This document shows, piece after piece, positions 43,930 through 52,727 of a stretch of DNA of 64,000 nt (within the stretch, counting starts at the first letter, position 1; each line of letters begins with the position of its first letter). The translations under genes were made by a program, and so were the position numbers. The notes beneath the pieces were generated by a model, which was given only the letters and a program-made list of their open reading frames with translations, did no database searches and was not told where the DNA came from. The DNA lies in NCBI GenBank assembly GCA_965197555.1, contig OZ240213.1, positions 1,302,001 through 1,366,000 of the forward strand, written 5' to 3'. This DNA is from G965197555 sp965197555 (GTDB lineage Bacteria; Chloroflexota; Dehalococcoidia; Lucifugimonadales; UBA3495).

Positions 43930-45333
43930 TTAGGCATAAATATATTCCTTGGTCGCCACTATCATCTGAAGCATCTCCGTAACGTGTGAAGGAAACTCCC
44001 GAGAATCGGTGAGCAACTCTCCACTCTTCTCTGCGTGGTTCACCAGCATGCCACGGGTATCGTTAGCCAATTCATAATGTCCCAGGCTCTGGAGACAGCC
44101 ATCTACCAAGCTCTCTGGGGAGATGGTGGGTCCTTCAGCAGCCACACGTTTGATAATGTCTTGGATGCCAGGGTGGCTCACATCACCCACGTAGTCGGCA
44201 GTGAAGTTTATGCGTTCGACCAGAGTACCACCGTCGATCCACTCCTTCCCGGTGTGCCAGCCTTCCACTGACGGGGGGTTCAAGGGTTCTTGGCCCATGT
44301 GTTTCATTTCGTCGAATATGGGTTCGAAACCAGGCTTTGGCTCCGTCCAATCACCGACCATTCGCATGGTGCCTACCACGGTTTCGATCGGGCTTTTTAC
44401 TTTTTCAAAGCGGGAATTCTTGAAGGCGTCGGATTTAAACAACACCCGCAGCATCGAGCGAATGTTGTACCCGGACCGGAAATACTCGTCTTCCAACATC
44501 TTTATCGTCTCGGGATCTTGGGGTGGGGTTTCCATCCAGGACGGCACCCCAACATCATCGGCGACGAAGTAACTGTACAGGTGGCGGGAGAGGAACCGGG
44601 CTGCCGCAGGCTGCCGACAAATTATATCGACAACGTCTTCACCATTGAAGCGCCCGGTCTCACCAAGGAAAGTCTTAACTCCGTCATCGTGGTCGTCCGC
44701 GTTATAAACGAACCTTGCTGCATAACGGCCATAAGGCTGCCCCGGGATTGCGTTGGAGATGGTCCAGCCAGTGAAGGCTCTGGAACACTCTTTGACGTCA
44801 TCCTCGGTGTAGTTGAACTGGCCGTCCATGCCGACACCCATGGAGAACAGCTCCAACAATTCCCGGCCGTAGTTTTCGTTGATGGCGTCTTTGTGGCTCA
44901 AACAGTTGTCCAAGAAGTAGACCATTGCCGGGTCCTTGGAAATCTCGACCAGAAGGTCCCTAAAGCTGCCCATGCCATAGCGGCGAAACAGCTCCAATTC
45001 ATTGTAAGAGGTGGGGTAGCTCTGAGTCTTACTGTCAGCAGTGCACAGGATGCCATGCCAGAAGAGGACCATTTTCTCTTCCAACTGGCTCTTGGAGTTT
45101 ATCATCCGGAACATGAAGTATTCCGGCACGCCTCGGGTGAAATGATTCCATTCAATGAAATAGCGTTCCGCTAGGTCCAAATCCAGGCCATTGGGATGGT
45201 CGTCGGGATTGAGGAGCTCTTCTACAGTTGCCTCGTACCCCTTCTCGGCCCGGGTTTCTAGCTCATCGTACTGGGCTCCAAATCCAGCGCGCCGCATCAG
45301 ATGAGCCATCAATGCAATATCATTATCCGCCAT
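43930..45333 (-). CDS. DUF1800 domain protein
   Basis: A 467-residue DUF1800 protein. It begins with the family's HLMRRAGFGAQYDELE helix, followed by KMVLFWHGILC, YNELELFRRYGMGSFRDLLV, YFLDNCLSHKDAINENYGRE and ELLELFSMG, then CSRAFTGWTI, SRHLYSYFV and PSVEGWHTGKEWIDG. The biochemical role of the family is not established. It is nearly always encoded beside DUF1501, as here. No signal peptide is visible. GAGGAGGG lies upstream of the ATG, and DUF1501 starts 73 bp downstream, so co-expression is likely. Confidence 0.92.
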   Translation of the reverse strand: MADNDIALMAHLMRRAGFGAQYDELETRAEKGYEATVEELLNPDDHPNGLDLDLAERYFIEWNHFTRGVPEYFMFRMINSKSQLEEKMVLFWHGILCTADSKTQSYPTSYNELELFRRYGMGSFRDLLVEISKDPAMVYFLDNCLSHKDAINENYGRELLELFSMGVGMDGQFNYTEDDVKECSRAFTGWTISNAIPGQPYGRYAARFVYNADDHDDGVKTFLGETGRFNGEDVVDIICRQPAAARFLSRHLYSYFVADDVGVPSWMETPPQDPETIKMLEDEYFRSGYNIRSMLRVLFKSDAFKNSRFEKVKSPIETVVGTMRMVGDWTEPKPGFEPIFDEMKHMGQEPLNPPSVEGWHTGKEWIDGGTLVERINFTADYVGDVSHPGIQDIIKRVAAEGPTISPESLVDGCLQSLGHYELANDTRGMLVNHAEKSGELLTDSREFPSHVTEMLQMIVATKEYIYA

Positions 45334-45608
45334 CAGTTTCCCTCCTCAATCTAAGCACGGCAATGAACGTATGGTAGCATTTCGGTGCCCCTCCATCAAG
45401 CTTGCACGGAGCTTGGGAGAGATGCTTGTCATTTGCTCCACAGCCCGTCATTAGATACCATGGATTCTCATAAAGAAATCGATGTCCACGGGGACCTGTA
45501 TCCGGGCCGGAGTGCAATCAGACCCCGTTGCCACCCCGCCAAGGAGCCCCGCGGAGTGATGGCACCAGCCTGCGACCAAGGATGAGATTGTTCTGAGGAA
45601 GGTGGAGC

Positions 45609-45947
45609 ATGGGATCCATTAGACTGTATTCAGGCGACGACGGTGAGTCCCACATAGAGGAGATTGACCCCGCCTCTCATCCGGACTGGACAGCCATCCA
45701 CGTGGCCAAGGGGATCGTATTCAGGTCGATGGAGCCCGGCTTTTTTAGTGACTGGCATGTCGAATCCAGGCGGCAATATGTCATCACCCTCTCCGGTGAG
45801 GGAGAGATTGGGCTGGGCGACGGTACCGTGTATCGATTGGGCGCGGGGGATGTCAACCTAGCTGAAGACCTGACAGGACACGGGCACACAACCCGCGTCA
45901 TCGGGACGGTGCCCCGTGTGGTGGCCACCATACACCTGGATGGGTGA
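45609..45947 (+). CDS. Small cupin-fold protein
   Basis: A 112-residue single-domain cupin. Motif 1-like SDWHVESRRQYVITLSGEGE and motif 2-like YRLGAGDVNLAEDLTGHGH fit the conserved beta barrel; a His in each could bind metal. This type appears in small isomerase, dioxygenase and sensor-like proteins. GAGGAAGGTGGAGC precedes the ATG. It is divergent from the DUF1800 gene and 389 bp ahead of the EmrA-like gene. The substrate is unknown. Confidence 0.82.
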   Translation: MGSIRLYSGDDGESHIEEIDPASHPDWTAIHVAKGIVFRSMEPGFFSDWHVESRRQYVITLSGEGEIGLGDGTVYRLGAGDVNLAEDLTGHGHTTRVIGTVPRVVATIHLDG

Positions 45948-46335
45948 GAGCTATCTGGCGGATCTCACTCGTGACTCCAGTTGGTTCTGGCCGGCGCGAA
46001 TCCCCGATAGGCATCGACGGCCTTGTAAACATCCCTAGCCTCTCCGCATTGAGACAGGCATCCTGTGCTCCGCGTATTCTCGCCAAGTGATACAGTATTC
46101 GTATGGATTATGGCGTTCACGGCCGAGTTGTCTCACGACGGCGGGTGACAGATCGTGCTGCTGTTGATGACCAGATCCAGCGTTTACTAGGAATTCTTGC
46201 GTGCATCAAGTCCGAGAATCTGAGGAGTTGGACACTGCTAGCAGAGCGACCAAAGCAGTGCCGCATGCCCGCAAGGGAAGGTCGGAACTTTAGGGACTTG
46301 GTGAGGGAACCCGGAGCGAATCCCGGAGCGAATCA

Positions 46336-47049
46336 ATGATAAACCCTTTGAAATTAATCCCCAGTTGGCGGGGCCGGCTGATCGTCGGCGTTGTAGTGGT
46401 GATCATCGTTGGCGCTAGTCTTGTCGGTTACCGGCTCTGGTATAACTCGCTGCGCTTTGTCTCAACGGACAATGCTAAGGTAACCGTGGATTTGATCCAG
46501 GTAGGGTCCGTTAACGCAGGGCGCATCATTCAAATGAACGTGGACGTGGACACTCCCGTCACCGAAGGCCAAGTGATTGCTGTGGTGGACATGCCCAGTG
46601 TTATATCCAGGTCGGACACGACAGACACGGCCAAGCTGGGCTTCAGGGATGTACGGGACCAGTTTGCCGAGGTGGTGGCGCCCAGGGCCGGCGTTGTTGC
46701 GGCTCGCTGGGCCAGTGTTGGCGATACCGTGCCGCCGGGCCAGCCCATCGTAACTCTGATGGACCAGAGAAAGGCATGGGTCGTAGCCAACATCAAAGAG
46801 GGGGAAATCGGATTAGTTCGCCCAGGCCAGTTAGTCGAGGTGCACGTCGATAGCTTGGGCAGGACTGTCCTCGGGCGTGTCGAATCCGTATCGCCGGTAA
46901 CCGCAGCTACTTTCAGCCTGATTCCCGCCCGCAATGCCTCGGGCAATTTCAGCAAGGTGTCTCAGTTGGTTCCGGTGAAGATTATCCTGGACAATCGCCT
47001 TCCGTTGATACCTGGCTCTTCCGTTACCGTCAAGATTCGCGTCCGCTAG
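46336..47049 (+). CDS. Short HlyD/EmrA-type membrane fusion protein
   Basis: A 237-residue periplasmic adaptor. A single N-terminal helix (LIVGVVVVIIVGASLVGYRL) anchors it. The barrel-sandwich follows: FVSTDNAKVTVDLIQVGSVN and IQMNVDVDTPVTEGQVIAVV, then FAEVVAPRAGVVAARW. EmrA proteins normally have ~390 residues with a long coiled coil between lipoyl halves. Here the hairpin is nearly absent (SRSDTTDTAKLGFRDV), so the protein is a short form. A 12-bp direct repeat carrying the GGAG ribosome site precedes the ATG. The MFS pump gene follows after 17 bp. Confidence 0.87.
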   Translation: MINPLKLIPSWRGRLIVGVVVVIIVGASLVGYRLWYNSLRFVSTDNAKVTVDLIQVGSVNAGRIIQMNVDVDTPVTEGQVIAVVDMPSVISRSDTTDTAKLGFRDVRDQFAEVVAPRAGVVAARWASVGDTVPPGQPIVTLMDQRKAWVVANIKEGEIGLVRPGQLVEVHVDSLGRTVLGRVESVSPVTAATFSLIPARNASGNFSKVSQLVPVKIILDNRLPLIPGSSVTVKIRVR

Positions 47050-47066
47050 CCGTCAATGGGGTTTCA

Positions 47067-48614
47067 TTGTCCGGCATAGCGTACAAATGGCGGGTCATGG
47101 CTGTGATGATCCTGGGTGGCTTCCCGGTCATCATGGACACCACCGTGGTGAACGTGGCCCTGCCCTCCATCCTCAGCGGGTTCGAGACCAGCCTGGGCCG
47201 CGCCCAGTTGGTGGTCTCAATGTACATGATCGCCATTGCTTTGGTGATCCCGCTAACCGGCTACCTCGCGGACCGCTTAGGGGAAAAGACCCTCTACATG
47301 ATCTGCGTCTGCGGGTTCACCGCCGGGTCCGCGCTGTGTGGAATTGCTTGGGATATAAACTCGCTGATCTTCTTCCGCGTCATCCAAGGACTTGCCGGTG
47401 GAATAACTATGCCCCTTGGCATAGCTATGCTGTTCCGGGCAGTACCCCGGAACGAGATCGGCGCCATGACGGGTTGGGCCGGCTTGGTCATGGTTCTGGC
47501 GCCTGTCTTCGGCCCCTTGGTCAGTGGCTATCTGGTGGACACGTCAAGCTGGAGGCTGGTGTTCTGGGTCAATGTTCCAACCGGAATCATAGCCGTGATC
47601 ATGACCCGCGCCATTCTTCAGGACACCGATAGGATCACGAATCTACCCTTCGATTACAAAGGCTTTGTCCTGGCCGGTGTCGGCTTTTGCACCGCGCTGT
47701 TGGCGTTGACACGAGTGGCCCAGGATGGCTGGACTTCCAACGTCGTAATTGGCATGCTCTTGGTTTCCTGTGTTGCCATAGGTGGGTGGATCTTCGTCGA
47801 GTTGAACGAAAGGACGCCGCTGCTGGACTTGAAGGTCTTTCGGAATTCGACCTACAGCCTGGCAATGGTCGTCTATTTGACGTCCAATCTGATCACTTTT
47901 CCGGCAATGTTCCTACTGCCATTATTCCTGCAAAGTGTTCGAGGGCTAACCCCGATCCAGACGGGAATGCTGCTGATGCCCGAAGCGGTCGCCATGATGA
48001 TTGCGTTACCCATCGTCGGGCGCGTGTACGATAAGTTCGGGCCCCTTCCGCTGATCATTCCCGGTCTTGTGGGCATGGGGTACTCGATGTTTGGGCTTCG
48101 CAACATTACCATGGATACCGCCGGCGCCGATATGCTGATATTTTTCATCATGCGCGGCGTCTGCCAGGCGCTGATATCGATGCCCGCCTTTACTTTGGCC
48201 TTGAGCGTGCATCCACGCGAGGCCGTCGCTCGCGCTTCGGCAATAATCAATGTGTTGCGGATGGTCTTCCCTGCCTTTAGCATCGCTATCTTTGCCACCA
48301 TACTGCAGTCCAGGACGCATTTTCACACCAGCACCCTAGCCCAAACTGTGACTCCGGATTCGTTGGGCGCCATGCAGGTGTTATCCGGCTTGAGGGACAT
48401 GGTCGGCCAGGCCGGGTCTCCCGATGCTATGGCCATGTGGGTACTTGACGGTATTGTCCGACAGCAGGCGGCCATGAAAGGGTTCAACGATGTATTTCTG
48501 CTGGCAACTTTTGTGGTTTTGATTGGCGTGGTCCCCACGCTGTTCCTACGTAAGCCCAGTATTGAAGAGACCCCCGCCGTCAGCGCCACGCCAGCGGCCG
48601 AACCAGCGGACTAA
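47067..48614 (+). CDS. MFS multidrug exporter, DHA2 (EmrB) family
   Basis: A 515-residue fourteen-helix transporter. Helix 1 has MDTTVVNVALPSI with the motif D1 Asp. Motif A is GYLADRLGEKTLYMI and motif C-like GLVMVLAPVFGPLVSGYLVD. Partnered with the adaptor 17 bp upstream, it forms an EmrAB-like proton-driven export system. The TTG at 47067 is the likely start, as it keeps the first helix complete, with weak AATGGGG upstream. Substrate is unknown. No outer-membrane TolC gene is nearby, which would fit a monoderm envelope. Confidence 0.9.
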   Translation: MSGIAYKWRVMAVMILGGFPVIMDTTVVNVALPSILSGFETSLGRAQLVVSMYMIAIALVIPLTGYLADRLGEKTLYMICVCGFTAGSALCGIAWDINSLIFFRVIQGLAGGITMPLGIAMLFRAVPRNEIGAMTGWAGLVMVLAPVFGPLVSGYLVDTSSWRLVFWVNVPTGIIAVIMTRAILQDTDRITNLPFDYKGFVLAGVGFCTALLALTRVAQDGWTSNVVIGMLLVSCVAIGGWIFVELNERTPLLDLKVFRNSTYSLAMVVYLTSNLITFPAMFLLPLFLQSVRGLTPIQTGMLLMPEAVAMMIALPIVGRVYDKFGPLPLIIPGLVGMGYSMFGLRNITMDTAGADMLIFFIMRGVCQALISMPAFTLALSVHPREAVARASAIINVLRMVFPAFSIAIFATILQSRTHFHTSTLAQTVTPDSLGAMQVLSGLRDMVGQAGSPDAMAMWVLDGIVRQQAAMKGFNDVFLLATFVVLIGVVPTLFLRKPSIEETPAVSATPAAEPAD

Positions 48615-48734
48615 CCGGTGCAGTGCCTCGTTTATTTCTGGTCCAGAAAATTTCAGGTCCCGAATTGGCGCTGGCCGGTGACAGGGTGACCCTGAGCAGG
48701 CGAGTTACTATTCGTGGAAGTTTAGGAGGCTAGC

Positions 48735-49901
48735 ATGGTAACCAAAGTCGATGTCCAAGGCCAATGTGATACCCGGTTCAGTGGGGTTGAAGCCGCATTC
48801 AGAGAAAACTTTGCTACAAGGGATGAAGTGGGCGCTTCCGTCGCGGTATATGCGGGAGGGAAGCTAGCGGTCGACTTGTGGGGTGGCCACGCCGACGCCG
48901 CTCGCACCCGTCCCTGGCAGCGGGACACTATCGTAACCGTTTACTCGACGACCAAAGGTATGACTGCCATCTCCGCCCACCGGTTGGCCGACCAAGGCAA
49001 GCTGGACATCGACGCCCCTGTATCCCGGTACTGGCCGGAGTTTGCTCAAGCAGGCAAGGGTGATTTGCCCGTGCGCTACTTGCTGAGCCACCGTGCCGGC
49101 CTCCCCGCGGTAAAAGCGCCGCTGCCTCCAGAGGCAATCTTCGACTGGGATAGGATGACCAGCGCCTTGTCCGCCCAGGAGCCTTGGTGGGAGCCAGGGA
49201 CTCAGCACGGCTACCACGCAATTACCTACGGATTCCTGGTGGGAGAGGTAGTCAAGCGCATCACAGGTAAGAGCCTTGGGACCTACTTCCGGGAGGAAGT
49301 GGCCGAGCCCCTTGGCGTGGACTTTCACATCGGCCTTGACACTAGCCACGATGCACGCATTGCACAACTGATCGCTCCGCTACCACTACCTCCGGGGGAG
49401 ACCGACCACCTTCAGGAATTGATGAGCCAGAACCCGGAATCAGTCACCGCCAAAACTTTGACCAACCCTTCTTGGACCTTTGGTGTGACGGACAATTCCC
49501 GGGAGTGGCGGGCCGCCGAGATTCCAGCGGCCAATGGACACGGCAACGGCCGTTCCATCGCTCGGGCCTACGCCGCTCTCTCGCTGGGCGGCGAACTGGA
49601 TGGCGTTCGGGTTATGAGCTCCGACGCCATTGACCGCGCGATAGTAGAGCAGTCCAACGGGCAAGACGCTGTGTTGGCCGTTCCCACGCGGTTCGGCTTG
49701 GGATTCATGCTAAGCAGCGAGACCTTTCCCATGGGAGCTGCGTCCCGGGCCTTTGGGCACGCCGGTGCCGGCGGTTCCATGGGCATCGCTGACCCTGACG
49801 CGGGCATTGGGTTCGGCTATGCGATGAACCAGATGAGGACCGAGGCCGGTGAGGAGTATCGCTACCTGAAACTGCTCAAGGCAGTGTATGAGTCGCTTTA
49901 G
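48735..49901 (+). CDS. Serine hydrolase, class C beta-lactamase / EstB family (second copy)
   Basis: A 388-residue protein with SxxK motif STTKGMT (about 76-79), the conserved LLSHRAGLP turn, the Tyr region YHAITYGFLVGEV and the terminal HAGAGGS. All the elements of EstB-type carboxylesterases are present. It has the same length and ordering as the protein at 20504-21658, so the two are paralogues. AGGAGG seven bases before the ATG supports the start. There is no signal peptide. The dienelactone hydrolase gene follows after 66 bp on the same strand. Confidence 0.9.
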   Translation: MVTKVDVQGQCDTRFSGVEAAFRENFATRDEVGASVAVYAGGKLAVDLWGGHADAARTRPWQRDTIVTVYSTTKGMTAISAHRLADQGKLDIDAPVSRYWPEFAQAGKGDLPVRYLLSHRAGLPAVKAPLPPEAIFDWDRMTSALSAQEPWWEPGTQHGYHAITYGFLVGEVVKRITGKSLGTYFREEVAEPLGVDFHIGLDTSHDARIAQLIAPLPLPPGETDHLQELMSQNPESVTAKTLTNPSWTFGVTDNSREWRAAEIPAANGHGNGRSIARAYAALSLGGELDGVRVMSSDAIDRAIVEQSNGQDAVLAVPTRFGLGFMLSSETFPMGAASRAFGHAGAGGSMGIADPDAGIGFGYAMNQMRTEAGEEYRYLKLLKAVYESL

Positions 49902-49967
49902 CCGCTTTTGTCCGGGGAGAGCAGAGTTTATACTGTGCCCGATCAATCGACTTGGAGGTAATGAAGA

Positions 49968-50696
49968 ATGGCATCGTCTTGGGAGACCGTCAACGTTGAC
50001 GGCAGTGACATGGGAGTCTATACCAACAAACCCGAGGGCAATGGCCCCTTTCCGGCTGTGGTAGTCATCCAGGGTGGAACGGGCGTAGAGGAGTTCCTTC
50101 GCAGCTTCACCGACCGCCTGGCCGGTGAAGGGTATTTCGCGGCCGCGCCTGATTTGTACCACCGGACGCCCGACACTAAGGACCAGGACCCGTCGGTCTT
50201 AGCCGCGTCGGTAGATGACAGTGATGTCTTGGCCGACGTAAACGCGACAGCACAATGGCTTCGCCATCTGCCGCAGGTAGATGGGGAGCGCCTGGGTATC
50301 ACCGGGTTCTGCCTAGGAGGCCGGATCGTCTGGCTGGCCGCTGGAGCCACAGACCATTTTAAGGCTGCTGTACCCTACTACCCTTGGAATACCATGATCA
50401 CCCTTGGCCGGGGGGAGCAGAGTCCTTTCGCGCTCTCGGACAACATTGGTTGCCCCGTTCTGGCCCACTTCGGCGAGTTGGACGAGAACCCCTCACAGGA
50501 GGACATGCGCAAGTTAGACCAAGAGTTGACCCGGTTAGGTAAGCCCCACGAGTTTCACAACTACTTGGGCGCTCCCCACGGGTTCATGAATCACTTGAGT
50601 GCGGAACGCTACCACCGTGAAGCCGCAGAAACCGCTTGGCCCCGCACTGTGGAGTTCCTTGGCCGGCACTTGAAGGCCGCGGTCCCCGCGTCTTAG
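49968..50696 (+). CDS. Dienelactone hydrolase family protein
   Basis: A 242-residue alpha/beta hydrolase of the dienelactone hydrolase type. The nucleophile is Cys in GFCLGGRI (about residue 111), typical of DLH. The acid Asp is in HFGELDENPSQ and the base His in GAPHGFMNH. The family opens lactone rings in the modified ortho-cleavage pathway. No chlorocatechol genes are adjacent, so a broader lactone or ester role is likely. Upstream GAGGTAATGAAG includes the ribosome site. It is the last gene of a plus-strand run beginning with the cupin. Confidence 0.9.
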   Translation: MASSWETVNVDGSDMGVYTNKPEGNGPFPAVVVIQGGTGVEEFLRSFTDRLAGEGYFAAAPDLYHRTPDTKDQDPSVLAASVDDSDVLADVNATAQWLRHLPQVDGERLGITGFCLGGRIVWLAAGATDHFKAAVPYYPWNTMITLGRGEQSPFALSDNIGCPVLAHFGELDENPSQEDMRKLDQELTRLGKPHEFHNYLGAPHGFMNHLSAERYHREAAETAWPRTVEFLGRHLKAAVPAS

Positions 50697-50871
50697 CTCC
50701 TGCCAAGACCATATTGGAATACTGTCACTGCTCGCCTGGGTCGCTAGTCGAACTGACGCCAACTAGGACATGGGCTTTAGGTGTTTCAACGAATTGGCCC
50801 GTTGCGAGGAGATATACATAGGCTTAATGCCGGGCGGGCGGTGACTGACATTGCTTGAGACTCACAGGCCC

Positions 50872-51663
50872 TTAGAAAATGGACTTGGTGAAGCCTCCAT
50901 CAACATCGTAGGCGCTGCCCGTAATAAAGGAAGCCCGCTCTGAAGCCAGGAAGGCCACCACCGCAGCCACCTCTTCCCCCGTGCCGTAGCGTTTGATCAT
51001 CAACACCTGATCGGCCAAATTCCGGAACACCTCCTCCCTGGTCTGACCGACAGCCGGCACCAAGGAGTCTGCCAACCGGTCCCACAGGGGGGTGCGGATC
51101 AAAGCCGGGCACACGCAGTTCACCAGGATGTTATCCGCTGCCAGGTCGATGGCCATGGTCTTAGAAAAAGCCAGCATTGCAGCCTTGCCCGCCTGGTAGT
51201 CGGCCAGTCCGCCTATCATGGTATGTCCGCTAACCGAGGATATATTGATAATGCGGCCGCCGCCCTGGTTCCGCATGTGAGGGACTACGCCCCGGGTAAA
51301 CCGCACAGCACTGTACACATTTACGGCCATAGAATACTCCCACTCTTCGTCGGTAGTATCTATGCTATGGCCTACCCAGGCGTCGCCAGCATTATTGACA
51401 AGTACGTCGATACGGTCGAACGCCTCCATGGTCTGGTCGATGACCAGTTGGACCTGGTCCGCCTTGGTAACGTCGGCCTGGACCGCAACTACCTGAATGC
51501 CGTGCCGGCGCAGCTCTTCCGCGGCCTGGTCCATGCCCTCTTGGCCCCTGGCGCAAATAGAGACGTTGGCGCCCTCTTTGGCCAATTCCACTGCGATGGC
51601 CTTGCCTATCCCAGCACTGGCGGCGCTCACCAGCGCGACTTTACCCTTCAGTCCTAAGTCCAT
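50872..51663 (-). CDS. Short-chain dehydrogenase/reductase
   Basis: A 263-residue classical SDR. The cofactor loop is SAASAGIGKAIA, NNAGDAW is conserved, Ser lies in NISSVSGHT, and the YxxxK motif is intact in YQAGKAAM. NCVCPALIRTPL and the terminal TGSAYDVDGG are typical. Its active site is complete, unlike the SDR at 14360-15172. It ends a minus-strand run after the formamidase gene, 12 bp away, and the ThDP enzyme, so the three probably share a transcript. Confidence 0.92.
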   Translation of the reverse strand: MDLGLKGKVALVSAASAGIGKAIAVELAKEGANVSICARGQEGMDQAAEELRRHGIQVVAVQADVTKADQVQLVIDQTMEAFDRIDVLVNNAGDAWVGHSIDTTDEEWEYSMAVNVYSAVRFTRGVVPHMRNQGGGRIINISSVSGHTMIGGLADYQAGKAAMLAFSKTMAIDLAADNILVNCVCPALIRTPLWDRLADSLVPAVGQTREEVFRNLADQVLMIKRYGTGEEVAAVVAFLASERASFITGSAYDVDGGFTKSIF

Positions 51664-51675
51664 CGTTGCTCAACT

Positions 51676-52659
51676 CTATATCAGATACTTCTTTGGGATC
51701 TCGGCCCCGGCGGTGTAGCCGATCCGAAGAAATTTGATCATTTGATAAACATTAACCCGCACGTCCGGGTTGATGCATAAATGCATATAGGCTTCCTTGG
51801 GGTCCACGCCGTACTCGGCCACCATCCACTCCATCAGGTCCAGCATGGCTGTGCGGATGGCGTCCTCCAGGGGGCGGTAGCTGCACAGGGAGACTATGGA
51901 ATCGGCCATGTCCAGGCGGGGGTTAGGAATTTGCTTATTCTTGATGACGTCGCACCTTAGTGTCAACTCAGCTCGGGTTTCGTCTGCTATCCCGTAGAAC
52001 TCGGTGTCGGCTTGGCTGGCGTGCACGTCACCTACAAAGAAAAGCGCCCCTTGGTTGTAACAGTTGACGTAAAGTGTGGTGCCCTCTTTCATATCGCGGA
52101 CATCCATGTTCCCGCCCCAGGTACCTTGAGTAAGCAAACTGGATTCAACTTCACGCTCCGGAGCCACTCCGATGGTGCCGATGAAGGGCTTCAGGTCCCA
52201 GGTAATCGTATCGCTGAAGACACCCTTGCCATCCCGAGTAGTCCCACTGGGGCCCGGCAGGTGCTTAATGATGTGGGTGAAAGGTCCGTTACACTCGGCC
52301 CATTTCTGTGAATCATTAAGGGGTCCAATGCCCGGCACGAAGCAAGTGACTCCCTGTTCATCCACAACGATCTTTTCTATCGTGACCGTCAGTAGGTCTC
52401 CTTTTTCGGCCCCCTCAACGTAGATTGGTCCAGCTACGGGGTTCAACTCGGGAGGCGAAACCAGCAGGGTGGGGACGTCAACGGGCACAGGGAGACGGTC
52501 ATTGGTGCGGATCATCCCGGACAAGGCGTCCTCGGTCTCTACTACAAAGCTCTCACCGGGTTTGACTCTCAGGACAGGTGACAGGTCTTTATGGAATAGG
52601 AACTCCATCGCATCGGCCCGTGGGATGCGTTGAGGGGTTTCCTCCGCTCTGGCTGTCAT
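51676..52659 (-). CDS. Acetamidase/formamidase family protein (short form)
   Basis: A 327-residue FmdA/AmdA-type protein, shorter than the 398-residue copy at 19137. Segments LRVKPGESFVVETEDAL, GPIYVEGAEKGDLLTVTIEK, GTIGVAPEREVESSLL, GGNMDVRDMKEGTTLYV and VGDVHASQADTEFYG match the family, including the conserved GGNMD and GDxHA. It hydrolyses formamide-like amides. The ATG at 52659 has AAGGAGA eight bases upstream, which decides it over the longer frame. It lies 68 bp after the ThDP-enzyme gene and 12 bp before the SDR. Confidence 0.92.
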   Translation of the reverse strand: MTARAEETPQRIPRADAMEFLFHKDLSPVLRVKPGESFVVETEDALSGMIRTNDRLPVPVDVPTLLVSPPELNPVAGPIYVEGAEKGDLLTVTIEKIVVDEQGVTCFVPGIGPLNDSQKWAECNGPFTHIIKHLPGPSGTTRDGKGVFSDTITWDLKPFIGTIGVAPEREVESSLLTQGTWGGNMDVRDMKEGTTLYVNCYNQGALFFVGDVHASQADTEFYGIADETRAELTLRCDVIKNKQIPNPRLDMADSIVSLCSYRPLEDAIRTAMLDLMEWMVAEYGVDPKEAYMHLCINPDVRVNVYQMIKFLRIGYTAGAEIPKKYLI

Positions 52660-52727
52660 GGTTGTAATCTCCTTGCGGCCAATTTCTAAGATAGACAACA
52701 GTTGGATATCAACGAGACCATGATCAA

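Noticed and set aside
44290..45174. 294-codon plus-strand frame opposite DUF1800
   Set aside because: It is an antisense shadow of a clear DUF1800 gene with no ribosome site or family similarity.
46103..46339. 78-codon frame ending in an ATGA overlap with the EmrA-like gene
   Set aside because: Coupling would be attractive, but there is no ribosome site, no recognisable domain, and its end is created by the 12-bp duplication; kept only as a possibility.
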